DNA of 64,000 nt from positions 1 through 64,000 of the forward strand of contig SWDT01000228.1 in NCBI GenBank assembly GCA_009193035.1. Reading direction: 5' to 3'. The notes beneath the pieces were generated by a model that was not told where the DNA came from, ran no database searches, and saw only the letters and a list, made by a program, of their open reading frames with translations. The DNA comes from Halicephalobus mephisto. Its lineage: Eukaryota > Nematoda > Chromadorea > Rhabditida > Panagrolaimidae. The translations under genes and the position numbers were made by a program. Positions 21,593 through 31,745 of the stretch are shown here, one piece after another. The stretch's first letter is position 1; the number at the start of each line of letters is the position of its first letter.

Positions 21593-21650
21593 CATTTACT
21601 TCAATAATCACAGTAATCAAAAAAAAGAAAAAAATAACATTCGATCTCAT
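21593..21650 (-). CDS. Saposin-like secreted protein, exon 1 (signal peptide)
   Basis: ATG at 21650-21648 starts MRSNVIFFFFLITVIIEVN, a textbook signal peptide with cleavage likely near the exon junction, followed by a gtaat donor. The three exons total 354 nt, a 117-aa precursor with six cysteines, one saposin domain and no other domain. Single-domain size is typical of nematode SPP proteins. Confidence 0.88.
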
Positions 21651-22015
21651 GATTGACGAAAGAATAACCAAAAAGACCTTATAATTCCGTCTTATTCTGT
21701 CTTATTTCGTCTTATTCTTATTCTTTATCATGCTTTATCAGTTTTAAAGATTCCATTTTGTCTAACTTTCATTCCGAGAACCAGAAATCAAGGTATAGAG
21801 AATTCAGAAGGGACAAATGGCCGTGATCCGATTGTATTATAGCTGCAGTTGAAAAATATCACAATTCACGTACGATTTTTCATCGATAAGACATCTACGT
21901 ATGCTGTCTTTGTAGCATCGACTAAACCCTCGAAGTTCGCTCGTTCAACTTCCCTATTCCGAAACGATATATCAAATTTCCAAAGAAAAACAATAATAAT
22001 AATAGTAAATACATA

Positions 22016-22342
22016 GGTAATTTGTGATCATTTGTAATTAAATGTAATCAACGCGTAAGAACCCCCGAGGGTATTCTTCATATATTAGAGTCTAACTACA
22101 TGCAATCGATGGTATGACAGTAATCCAGAGAACTTTTATCCTAATTGAATATAATCAATAAGTTAATTTTTTTCCTGTAATTAAAAAAGTATAAATATAT
22201 CGATTATATTCAATTAGAATTAACTTCTTCGGATTACAATTTTACCATCGATTATCCTCAGTTAGAATCCAATATATGAAGAATATCCTCAGGAATTCTT
22301 ACGTGTTAATTACATTTAATTACAAATAATCACAAATTGTCT
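22016..22342. mobile_element. Palindromic foldback element (about 325 bp)
   Basis: The left arm (TAATTTGTGATCATTTGTAA, TTAAATGTAATCAACGCGTA) is mirrored by the right arm (TACGTGTTAATTACATTTAA, ATAATCACAAATTG). The inner parts also pair (ATCCTAATTGAATATAATC with GATTATATTCAATTAGAAT). The near-palindrome is centred near 22180. It lies between the saposin gene start and the end of gei-8. Non-coding, MITE-like. Confidence 0.8.
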
Positions 22343-22561
22343 ACAATATAATAGAGAAAAAACAACACACACCCTCCTACCGTACCTTTCGAGGATTATC
22401 GTGTTAAGACCTAGTTCCCGTCTCGTGTCACTAATAACAACCATTGGAAATTTTATCAATATCCACAAGTAAAATATAAATTAAAATCGAAAATAACAAA
22501 AATTATAAAAAATACCTGTTCAAAAATCCTGGAATATTGCGTTTTACCGAGATATCAATTC

Positions 22562-22710
22562 TCATTTAACGGCATTTTCAAATTTTTTGGATTTTTTTGC
22601 TCTCTTAGCTCTTCTGTATCTAGATTCTTTCTCTCGAATTTTCCGAGAATTCATTCTTTCCTTGTCTGCTGGATTATGCATGGCAGAACGAAAAAAAACA
22701 GGCTCTTCTT
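22562..22710 (-). CDS. gei-8: gei-8 (NCoR/SMRT corepressor), last exon
   Basis: A 149-nt exon after tgtttcag. It encodes EEPVFFRSAMHNPADKERMN followed by a strongly basic tail (REKESRYRRAKRAKKSKKFE) and a TGA at 22562. It takes one base from the exon ending at 23491 (g|aa). Without it the frame of the gene would run into the intron, so it is needed to close the 1778-aa protein. Confidence 0.82.
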
Positions 22711-23490
22711 CTGAAACAAACATATTTATAATTTTTTAATTTCTAAATAACAACTAAATCCATTTGTTTTCACTGAGGTATTAAAGTGTCAATGAAGATT
22801 TCATCGATATCTATTAATAGTTCCATATATCGAAATTAATCCTAAAGAGTGGATAAAGGGATAGGTATCTTGTATATCCTAATTCAGAAATTTCTAAATA
22901 TATCTAAGAAAAATATAATTCCAAAAAAATACTTTCGAAATAGTCATCGGGAAAATAAAAATCTCAAATTACTTTAATTTCTAAAAACTTTTAAAATTTT
23001 TTTTCAAAATCATTCCATAAAAAGTTCATTTAATTTTTTTAAAGATATTACTATGATCACATCTTTGTAAAATCACAAAAAAATTTCAATTTCTGGTCTC
23101 GACAGAAAAGCTCTAAAATTCCCTTCAAGACTACTTTAAAAATTAAAAAATGAATTTTTAGAAATAATAAAATTACAATTTAATTTTCCTAAATCACAAA
23201 AAAATTTCAATTTCTGGTTTCGACAGGAAAGTTCTAAAATCCCCTTCAAGACTATTCTAGAAAATAGTTATTTCTTAATTTTTAGAAATAATAAAATTAC
23301 AATTTAATTTTCTTAAATCACAAGAAAAATTTCAATTTCTGGTTTCGACAGAAAAGTTCTAAAATTCCCTTCAAGACTACTTTAAAAATTAAAAAATGAA
23401 TTTTTAAAAATAATAAAATGACGATTTAATTTTCCAATTTTTGACCTCAATTAAAAATTCACTTTTAAATACTTGGATAATAATACTTAC
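22711..23490 (-). repeat. gei-8 last intron with tandem about-120-bp repeats
   Basis: About three to four units between 22.95 and 23.45 kb, each containing AATCACAAAAAAATTTCAAT, TTCTGGT(T/C)TCGACAG and TCTAAAATTCCCTTCAAGAC. They are homologous to the array in unc-44 intron 1 (12.42-12.79 kb). Confidence 0.85.
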
Positions 23491-25195
23491 CAAAACTTGT
23501 AGGTAATTGACTATATTGTGGACTGATAATTGATTTCGCATTTTGTTCACCTTCAAAATCTTCTTCAATGATATCCGAACCATATTCAAAATTAATTATA
23601 TTAGAAATTTTCGTAAATCTAAGATCATCAAATGGATCTTTCGTTTTAGGAACACTAAAATCCAATTCATCACCATCATCGGATATTCTTTTTTCTATCC
23701 ATTTTATTTTATTTTCATTTCCAGACCAATCAGACACAGACGTTATTGAATCTTCTGATCCAACTCTGTGTCTTCTTTTTAAATTTCTTTCTCTTCTTGT
23801 TTTTCTTATTTTTTTTCTCGGAGGTTCTGGATAATTTTCACTTATTTCTTGTCTTCTTTTTCTTTTAACATCCGCCGGAGGCAAACCTTCAAAAGCTGCA
23901 AGAAGATTATCTTGTTCAACACTCGTAATAGGAGCTCCAAGAGTTACAGTAGGATCATCTGTAGTAACATTTAGAGGATTATATGAATTTTTAACAAATT
24001 TCGGATATTTCGAATCATATAATTCTGTTTCAATCATTTTCGGTGATAATTGTCTCATTTGTACATTATTTTCAGAATTTTCAATTTTCATCGCCTTAGG
24101 GGTCAATAAAGTCGAATCTGATTTACCTCCAATTTTTGTTTTTTCCATAACTGCTTGATTAATTTTCGCCAATGTTTCACTCACAATATCATCCAATGTT
24201 TTTTCTTGATTATCTAATTTTCCTTTTTTCGTCGATTCATCATCTAATGAAAGAATATCTGATGAAATAGTTCCTTCAATAATGACGTCATCATCATCTT
24301 GTTTTAACATTGCATCTTCCAATCTTTTTTTTGCTTCTTCTGCATCAAATTTTCTTTTTTCTTCGTTAATTTTATCCACAAATTCATATACATCTTCTGC
24401 TGGAGATAAAGCAGATTCCCCTAATCCAAGTGGATCATTCATTTTTTGACTAGCATGTGAATCAATTTCAGGTTGTTCAATATCCGATGTCAAATTAGGA
24501 ACAGCTCCATGAGATTGCGGTCGTTCAATATCTTCTCTAAGATGTCTATGAATAAAAACATCCGAAATCGGCGATCCTCGTCTTGCACCTTTCAAAGGAG
24601 GACTTAATGGAATCCTCGATGAATCAGGAGGTGGTCTAGGAGATTCCCATGGAAATCTCAAATGTGAAAATGCAATTTGTTTAGATGATTGAATGACGTC
24701 ATTTTCATCTTGTACTTCTTGTTTAACTATTTTATTTCCTTGTTCCTGAATCGACGAAACATTTTCCATTGTTTTAACCATCGAAGTAGCCTTAGGGGAC
24801 AACAACAGTAATTTCGATTCTTGTAATTCAGAAACATTCATTTCCGATTCCTTCACACGAGATTCATTAATATCCAAATTTACTTGATCCACATCATGAA
24901 ATTGATCATGTTGCGAAATAGCCGGAGAAAACGACCGTTTAATATGCATAGATTTCATTCCCATATGAGTATGTGGAAGCATAGTATTAGCAACACCAGA
25001 TTTCCTTTTGACCACATCCGCCGTCGGAGGTCGATCCAGTTCCCCTGCTAAACCACCAAAATTACCCAATACAGTATTCCAAAACTTACATTTCCTCCCT
25101 CCAGGAGATGGTGTAGCATGCCCTAAGGGTGTATCCAACGACTGATTTTGTTGTCCATCTTTGAAAATTTGCTTTAATCCAAGTGGTTGTTGAGT
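23491..25195 (-). CDS. gei-8: gei-8 (NCoR/SMRT corepressor), C-terminal exon
   Basis: A 1705-nt exon with acceptor tttttag and donor gtaag. It encodes a low-complexity, Ser/Asp/Glu/Lys-rich region starting TQQPLGLKQIFKDGQQNQSL, with GGRKCKFWNTVLGNFGG and several short hydrophobic motifs (ISSDILSLDDE, TKISNIINFEYGSDIIEED). In NCoR the C-terminal part carries nuclear-receptor interaction (CoRNR) motifs of the I/L-x-x-I/V-I type. SNIINFE resembles one, but I cannot assign it with confidence. A basic KRKRRQE...RKKIRKTRRERNLKRR stretch is probably nuclear targeting. Confidence 0.85.
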
Positions 25196-25242
25196 CTAAA
25201 AAATCCCTCAATATTCAAAAATCTTTAAAAACAAAAAATTAC

Positions 25243-25512
25243 AGTAATCACACTATTGGTGAAAATATTATTAAACAGTGGTAATGCCGTAGGTAAAATA
25301 TTTCCACTACTTAATGAATTCGTGTTTGTAAAACCAATATGTGCATTAGATGTCGTGGATTGCAAATTCTGAATCGGTAATTCTCCACTTTGAAGACGAC
25401 CCAGAAAATTTTGAATATTTTGTGATTTTTGTTGAATATCAAAAATATCCGTCAAAGTGATCGGATTCGACATTACAGTAGGGTTAATTTCAAAAGGAGA
25501 AGGTGCATTGGA
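25243..25512 (-). CDS. gei-8: gei-8, middle exon (Ser/Asn-rich)
   Basis: A 270-nt, phase-0 exon with acceptor aattttcag and donor gtaat. It reads SNAPSPFEINPTVMSNPITL...LSSGNILPTALPLF. No domain. It links the SANT half to the C-terminal half and keeps the frame. Confidence 0.8.
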
Positions 25513-26006
25513 CTGAAAATTAAGCAAAAAAATGCAAATCAAAACTTATGATACTTGTATTTTAAATATTTACGTTCCAATTTCAAAATTTAAAAAACAA
25601 ATCAAATTAAATATTGAAAAAATCAAAAAAATCTGTCAGAATGTTGCAAGCAAACTGCAAAATTTAATTCCAATGTCAAATTCAACAGAGATATTTATGT
25701 TCCAATTTTAGTGACTTTAGTTAAAAATCAAAAAAGTTTTAAATAATTTTTATATGAAATTTTGAAAACTATTTTAGGTAAATTTTCACTTTTTTGATGA
25801 GAAATTAAAATTAAAATTAAAAAACAAAAAATAATCAAATTCGGAATTTAAAAATTAATTTTAAAAATTTCGAATTCTAATTTAAAAATTGACTTTAAAA
25901 AATCTAGAATTTGGAAATTTCTAATTCTAATTTAAAAATTGGAAAATAAATATCCAATACACAAGTATCACAACATAAAATTTTTTAAATTTAAAATTAA
26001 ACTTAC
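25513..26006 (-). other. gei-8 intron, AT-rich
   Basis: Non-coding. It contains at about 25633-25665 a reverse copy of the TTGCAAGCAAACTGCA repeat core found in the unc-44 intron at 8.74-9.04 kb. Confidence 0.7.
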
Positions 26007-27231
26007 AGATTCTTTTTGTGATTTCGAAATGAAAAAATTGACAACCCCACCAGTGGTGGTTGCTGAGGTTTCAATCGGGGTAACACTGCTGCTGGAAGTT
26101 GCTTGATTTCCAGATATATTGTTAATATTAGAAAATAAAACTTCATTTTTCAACGAATCTGAATTGATCAAATTTGTAGTATTATTAATTGCAGTAGTAT
26201 TTATGGACGATTTTCTCGAAAGTAAATCTTCTTTTTGACTTCTTTGAAAAATTTGAATTTGTTCTTCCAATGACATTCCTACAGTAATATTATTTGAAAA
26301 ATTAAAAGAATCTCCACCAGATCTCGGAGTGCCCTGGGTCAAACTTCCCGAATTTCCGTGTTTTTGAGGAGGTTTAACTTCTATAACTTGGATTTCATCG
26401 TCGTCTTCCATAGGTTCGGAGAAGTTCTCCCTCGATCCAGATTCTTGAACAATTTCATTTTCAAATTTAACTTCAACAGGAGATTCTGGATTTTCATCTT
26501 GAAAATTTTTAATCATAGTCAAGTACTCAAATCTCAATATATCCATTTCACGCTGATTAAATTTATCCAAATTACTGTAAAATTCAGATGAATATTCTGA
26601 TTCATCCAAATTCGACGAAATCGGAGAATCAACAGGTGTTGTAATTTCTTTTTTAATTTTAAAAATTTCATTTTCCATTTCTTTAAGAACAATATTGTCC
26701 ATCAAATCACACACGTATTTGACCGATTCTCCAATTTTAGGATTACTTTGTTCCAAAAAATTCATCGATGATTCAAATTTCACCATTTTATCCCATTGTC
26801 CATTTAATTGAAGTTCTTTGTATTTTTCGTAACACCAAAACGGAGTTTTACTCGAAATTCCCATAGTCGAAGCAATTTCGTACCAATTACTGATTCCATG
26901 AATTTTCACTGCTTCAACAAGTTTATCAAGTTCCCAATTTTTCCAACTAGGAATATTTTCATTTTCTTTTCTCATTTTTCTTTCTTCTCTGGCTTTTGTA
27001 AATTGCTTAATTTCAGAATCCAGCTTACCCGCAGCAAGATCCGCAAAATCGTTTTGAATTTTCCTAATACAACTCCCACAACATTTGACGGCTTCTGGAT
27101 GGAGTTTCCTTCTATGAATAATGAATCTTCGTTTTTCGAGATCTAGAGTATTTGCCGTTTCTGGAATCGTTCTATTCGGTTTCGTCCTTCTTCTCCCGAG
27201 AGAACATCCAAGAAGTGGACATTTACTGAAG
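26007..27231 (-). CDS. gei-8: gei-8, exon with second SANT domain
   Basis: A 1225-nt exon with acceptor tttttag and donor gtaag. It starts FSKCPLLGCSLGRRR, continues a conserved Cys-containing region (VKCCGSCIRKIQNDF), then a second SANT/Myb domain around WKNWELDKLVEAVKIHGISN WYEIASTMGISSK. Downstream is acidic and Ser/Asn-rich. SANT2 of NCoR/SMRT interprets histone tails in the HDAC3 complex; that function is inferred by family. Confidence 0.92.
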
Positions 27232-27490
27232 CTAAAAAAACAAATTTTTATATAAAATCCTTGTAAAATTTCCACATAAAACAAACTTTTCGTGAAATTT
27301 TCATATAAAATCCCTTATAAAAACCTTTTATATGAACTTTTTACATCGCATTTTTATAAAACTTCTATATGAAAATTCCAATAAAGTTTCTACATGAGCT
27401 TTTACATAAAAATCCTGTATATGAACTTTTTATATTGGATTTTTATAGTTTTTATATGAAATTTTTGCAAAATTAAAGCTAAAAACTCAC

Positions 27491-28201
27491 TTTGCAGCTT
27501 TGGCTTTCCGGATATGAGTATTGCAAGCGTCACAAATCGGCAGTTCGTCCTTGATTGTTTCTTCAAATTCACCCGTGACATGCATACCCTTGATCAATTT
27601 AGGAACGAGATAAACTGGCATCTGTTTTTCACATATAAGACATTCAACGTATTTGTTTGACCTCATAAATGGAAATTGTCGAATTCTTTCGGCCATTCTT
27701 TCCCCATCAGTCGGGACCATTGTCGGTTTGTACTGCTTACCTGCTTTCTTTTTTTTCATTTTGTGAAGTTGCTTATATTTCACGTGTTGTTTTGTCAAAT
27801 AATAGTACCTAATACATTCATTTGTTGATTTAGTTCCTAAACATGACGAAATAGCTGCAAAATTCTTCCCATATTGAGAAAATTTCTTCTGATACATGGA
27901 TTTTTCGTAATCTGTCCAAGATTTCAAAAACCTGTTTAAACTTTGAAGAGATTCAAACATTGGATTTTCAATTATTTTTCCTCTCGGTTGATCCATCATC
28001 AACGAAACTTGCATCACAGGTGGAATAATAGCAGAACCAAAAACTTTCTTTTTTTCCTCATATCGAGCTTTCGCCAAAGCGGCTTCTTGTTTTGCATTTG
28101 GCCGTTTCTCGCATCTGGCGCTTCTTTCCTTCTCTTCTCTTGCTTTCTTGATATCTTGGAAAGTCTTCTCATAGATCTCTCTATTTTTGTTATCTCTATG
28201 A
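27491..28201 (-). CDS. gei-8: gei-8, exon with first SANT domain (deacetylase-activating region)
   Basis: A 711-nt exon. A charged helix (RDNKNREIYEKTFQDIKKAR) is followed by the SANT1 core FLKSWTDYEKSMYQKKFSQY GKNFAAISSCLGTKSTNECI RYYYL, very close to the SMRT/NCoR deacetylase-activating domain. Two CxxC pairs (ECLICEKQ and ICDACN) sit downstream. This identifies the gene as the NCoR-family corepressor, in worms named gei-8. The protein is nuclear and bridges nuclear receptors to histone deacetylase. Confidence 0.94.
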
Positions 28202-28527
28202 CTGAAAAAACAAAATAATCAAACTATCATTAAAAACTAAACATGAAAGAAATTTCAAACATCAACATACAAAAGTTAGATATATAATTATATAAAAACC
28301 CAAAAATTGAGTATATACATAAATTGGAAATATGAATATATAAAATCCGGAAGTATAAATATATAGAAATTTAAAAAGTTAAAAATACAAAAATGTAAAA
28401 ATATAGAAATTTAAAAAGTTAAAAATGCAAAAATATAGAAAGTTAAAAAGTTAAAAATACAAAAATATAGAAATATAAAAAGTCAAAAATGTAAAAATAT
28501 AGAAATTTAAAACATGAATCAACTTAC

Positions 28528-29045
28528 ATTTTCTTGGTATTTCTTTCAGCTTTGTCTTGTTTCATTTTCCAGGGTTTGGCGTGACTGCAAAACTTCTCGT
28601 GAAGGTTCTCCAGTGAATCGCACTGTTCTCGATAAAAATCCTCCAAAACATAAGCCAGGGACTTGATCAAAGGCCAGTAACGAGCCCGTTCTTCTTCGAA
28701 ATTGACCACTTCACTGGGTTCGTAACACGTGGGTCTCTGACTAATTGACAGTAAATCGTTTTCATCTACAGTAACTGCGTCATTAGGGATGTCGATATCC
28801 ACGAAATCAGGATCATCGTCTTCTGCAAAATCAATTTTGAATTCCAATCTCTTGAGATCGAAGAATTTCAAATTTAATCGGTTTTCATGAGCAATTTGTT
28901 CGATTAGGATATCCGCCGGCATCTGGGAAGTTTGAGGAACTTCATGTTCTTCTCTGTTAAGTAGTATTTTATTTCTTTTTTGAACTTCTTGTTTGGCGGT
29001 CAATTCTTGAAGTTGTTTTTTCAGGTCTTCCACTTCCAAAGATAC
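28528..29045 (-). CDS. gei-8: gei-8, coiled-coil exon
   Basis: A 518-nt exon with acceptor ttttttag and donor gtaag. It starts VSLEVEDLKKQLQELTAKQE, a coiled coil, then an acidic segment (FAEDDDPDFVDIDIPNDAVT) and a helix ending in KAERNTKKI. It corresponds to the N-terminal coiled-coil region of NCoR that contacts repression-complex partners such as GPS2 and TBL1 in vertebrates. Confidence 0.9.
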
Positions 29046-29201
29046 CTAAAAAATTTAAAAAATAATTAAATTTAAACAAATTTCGGATTTCGAAAATTCT
29101 TGAAAATAAAACATTCGAAATTTCTTAATTTAAAAATAAAAAAATAAAAAAATTCAAAAATTACCGAAAAAGTAAATATTTAAAAATAAATTAAAACTTA
29201 C

Positions 29202-29960
29202 TTTGTCGTATTCGGTACTGTGTTCTCTGAATTCTTGTTTATGCTGTGTTCTGATGGCCATTTCGTCAGGAAGTAAATCCACAAGTTCAGGATCGTCTTC
29301 AATGGTTTCGAGATCTCCAAAACTCGCCAAAATCTCATTTACAGTAGCGCCTTTTAGTAAATCGTAAAGATCATCATCGGTTTTCTTCAGCAATTCCCCG
29401 ATTTTCGACAGTTTCGAAGGCGAAATTGGTCTTTTTGGTTGAGGAGTCCCGGTTGTGGAGCCTTGATCGAGTACGGTGGACGGCAGACCTTGGGAAGCGG
29501 CTGAATGATGGGCAACTAGAGGAGTAGAGGGCTTTTGAGGAGCTTCTGGGTTCGCAGGAGCTGGACTGGTTCCAGAGTTCAAATTAGAGAACCTCAGGGA
29601 CGAGGTGGAGGCACTGGGGCCCGGGGTCGAGGAGGCCTGATTCGATCTCCAGTTGCCTTGACTCGATGACGGTATCGACAAATAATTCGCTGTCTGAGGT
29701 CTACTAGCACTTCCTTGACTAAGCAATTTCTGATGTATGGATTGAGAAGTCGAAATAGACCCAGCAGGCGAATTTTGAGTTTGATATTGACGAAACGGCA
29801 CAGAACTCGAAGACTGACCCGTCAACTCCGTCCTCGATTGAGCTGCTTGTTGTTGTTGTAAGAGAGCGTTTAATTTCTGGAAGATGGCCGAACTAGAAGA
29901 CGGATTTTGAGAACCCAAAAGGTACGAGTTCAGGGAGTCTGGCGGTTGGCCGTTCTGCAT
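29202..29960 (-). CDS. gei-8: gei-8, first coding exon
   Basis: ATG at 29960 (MQNGQPPDSLNSYLLGSQNP) sits one base after TTTCAG, which fits a trans-splice or 5'UTR intron acceptor and supports this start. The exon is Gln/Ser/Pro-rich, then enters a conserved helical region (PSKLSKIGELLKKTDDDLYD LLKGATVNEILASFGDL) and ends EHSTEYDK at gtaag. All seven exons sum to 5337 nt, one frame, 1778 aa. Confidence 0.9.
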
Positions 29961-30412
29961 GCTGAAATTTCACCCGTTTTCATTCTAATTACGAACACCA
30001 CCACGATAGCATTATGAATACACATAAATACATGGAAATGATATATGAAGGAAAATTATTTTCTTTAAAATTCATCGATATTTAACATTCCATATATGAA
30101 TCAATAAAAAACAAATCCCGGTTAAAACCTGAATATTCCAGGTTAAAGATGGGGTAATTGGCATATATATTCATAAAATGTGTGAAAAACAAAGAAAAAG
30201 TTCAAATTTATCAAATTTTTAAAAAATTTAAGAATTTTCACAAATGTGCGCAAGCAACCTTCAGAGCCAGTTTTGCGCTATTCCCGACGCGACAGCCTGA
30301 CATTCCGTTCTTTTCTGTTCGCGCGTTCTTATGTCGACTACTTTTTTCAAAAATTAACTTTTTATTTTCCACCTCGTATATTCTGTTTTTAGGTTGATTC
30401 ACAGGAACAACC
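29961..30412. promoter_or_regulatory. Divergent promoter region between gei-8 and ubc-20
   Basis: 450 bp separate the two divergent starts. The central part (30240-30330) is less AT-rich, with TTGCGCTATTCCCGACGCG and TTCGCGCG. An acceptor tgtttttag at 30382-30391 followed by a short leader precedes the ubc-20 ATG. The shared core may drive both genes. Confidence 0.55.
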
Positions 30413-31102
30413 ATGAGTAACACTGCAATCAGTCGTATTCGTAAGGAAATGTCCGAAATAGCAAGTACGAATAATGTAAGTTTTTGTTTTTCGATATATG
30501 AACTTCGATTTTTCAGCCCTCCGAGACTGGGATCTACATCATTCCAGACGTAGATGACCTCTACCACGTCGACGCCATCATATCCGGACCCCCAGAAACG
30601 CCGTACGAAGGCGGGACCTTCGATCTCGTCATTAAGTTCCCTAGTTCGTATCCTTTCCAGCCTCCAGATGTGAGTTATCCGACTAAATCCCCCTCTCATC
30701 CGTATTCTCCCTTAGGTCCGTTTCAAGACCAAGATCTGGCATCCCAACATCAGCTCTGTCACTGGTGTTATTTGTCTGGACATCTTGAAAGACAAATGGG
30801 CCGCTGCTCTGACGCTACGTACAATTCTCATTAGTATTCGTGCTTTACTCGCTTCTCCTGAACCCAGTGATCCTCAAGATGCCGTTGTTGCCAAGCAGAT
30901 GTTGAATGACAAGACAATGTTCGAGAAAACTGCCGCTGTCTGGACGTTTATCCATGCCTCGGGCCGGAAAGACCCCGATCCTACTTACAACAACCTCGTC
31001 GAACGTATGGTCGAAATGGGAGTCAATCGCGAGAAGGCGCTACGTATTCTAAGTCACACAGGATGGGACATTGACAAAGCCACCGAATCCGCTTTTGAAT
31101 AA
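30413..31102 (+). CDS. ubc-20: Ubiquitin-conjugating enzyme E2, UBE2K/HIP2 type (three exons)
   Basis: Exons 30413-30475, 30517-30669 and 30716-31102 join in phase 0 to 200 aa, the length of human UBE2K. The E2 fold is evident: helix 1 SRIRKEMSEIA, then PPETPYEGGTFDL, FPSSYPFQPP, KIWHPNISSVTGVICLDIL with the catalytic Cys, and KDKWAAALTLRTILISIRAL. A C-terminal UBA domain follows (VERMVEMGVNREKALRILSH TGWDIDKATES). The UBA tail is specific to UBE2K, so worm ubc-20. It conjugates ubiquitin, in vertebrates with preference for K48 chains. AATAAA overlaps the stop codon (31098-31103). Confidence 0.95.
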
Positions 31103-31559
31103 AGCTTACATTATGGGTACATACTATATCTGGTTCTTTCGTTTTTGATTTAGTGTGTACATTGTCCTTCACATGCATGTAATTTAAGTGATTCATCTTT
31201 ACTAAAGATCGCAATGTGCATTTTCTGAACAAAGTAAAGGGTTACTGTACCTCTGTATTTTTGATTTCTAGGTTTTTTGAATTTTCTGATTTTCAAGATT
31301 TTTGAAGAAAGTTTTTCAAAGAATCTTAGTGTTTTAAGAAATTTCTCCATATGGTTTAACAAAATTTTCCTTTAATTTTCTGCATTTTTTCGGATATTTT
31401 CCAAGCAAATTTTTAATTTATGTTATTTGGAATTTTTTAATTTTTATAACTTAAAATTTAAGACTTAATTTAATTTTTATAATTTAGAATTTAAGATTTT
31501 TTAATTTTTATGTTTTGTATTTTAAAATTTAAGACTTAATTTAATTTTTATAATTTAGA

Positions 31560-31745
31560 ATGGAATCGAAATCAGCTAAGGATCAAGCGAAGCCCAAGGA
31601 CGCTCAGAAGCTGAAGCCTTGTTGTGTCTGTCTTGACACGAAGAAGGTTAGAGATGAATGTATCATCCAAAATGGAGAGGAAAAATGTCAAGATCTGATT
31701 GAAGCTCACAAGAAATGTCTCCGAGATCTCGGATTTGAAATTTGA
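31560..31745 (+). CDS. cox-17: COX17 copper chaperone
   Basis: A 61-aa single-exon protein. The middle reads [17 protein letters not shown], with the copper-binding CCxC and the first Cx9C half, then [20 protein letters not shown] with the second. This is the COX17 signature: it carries copper from the intermembrane space of mitochondria to SCO1/COX11 for cytochrome oxidase. TAATTTAG ends at 31558, one base before the ATG, so the transcript is almost surely trans-spliced there. It lies 457 bp downstream of ubc-20 on the same strand, a spacing compatible with an operon but longer than the usual 100 bp. Confidence 0.95.
   Translation: MESKSAKDQAKPKDAQKLKPCCVCLDTKKVRDECIIQNGEEKCQDLIEAHKKCLRDLGFEI

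Noticed and set aside
23543..23834. Overlapping hydrophobic plus ORFs
   Set aside because: Reverse of the gei-8 C-terminal exon.
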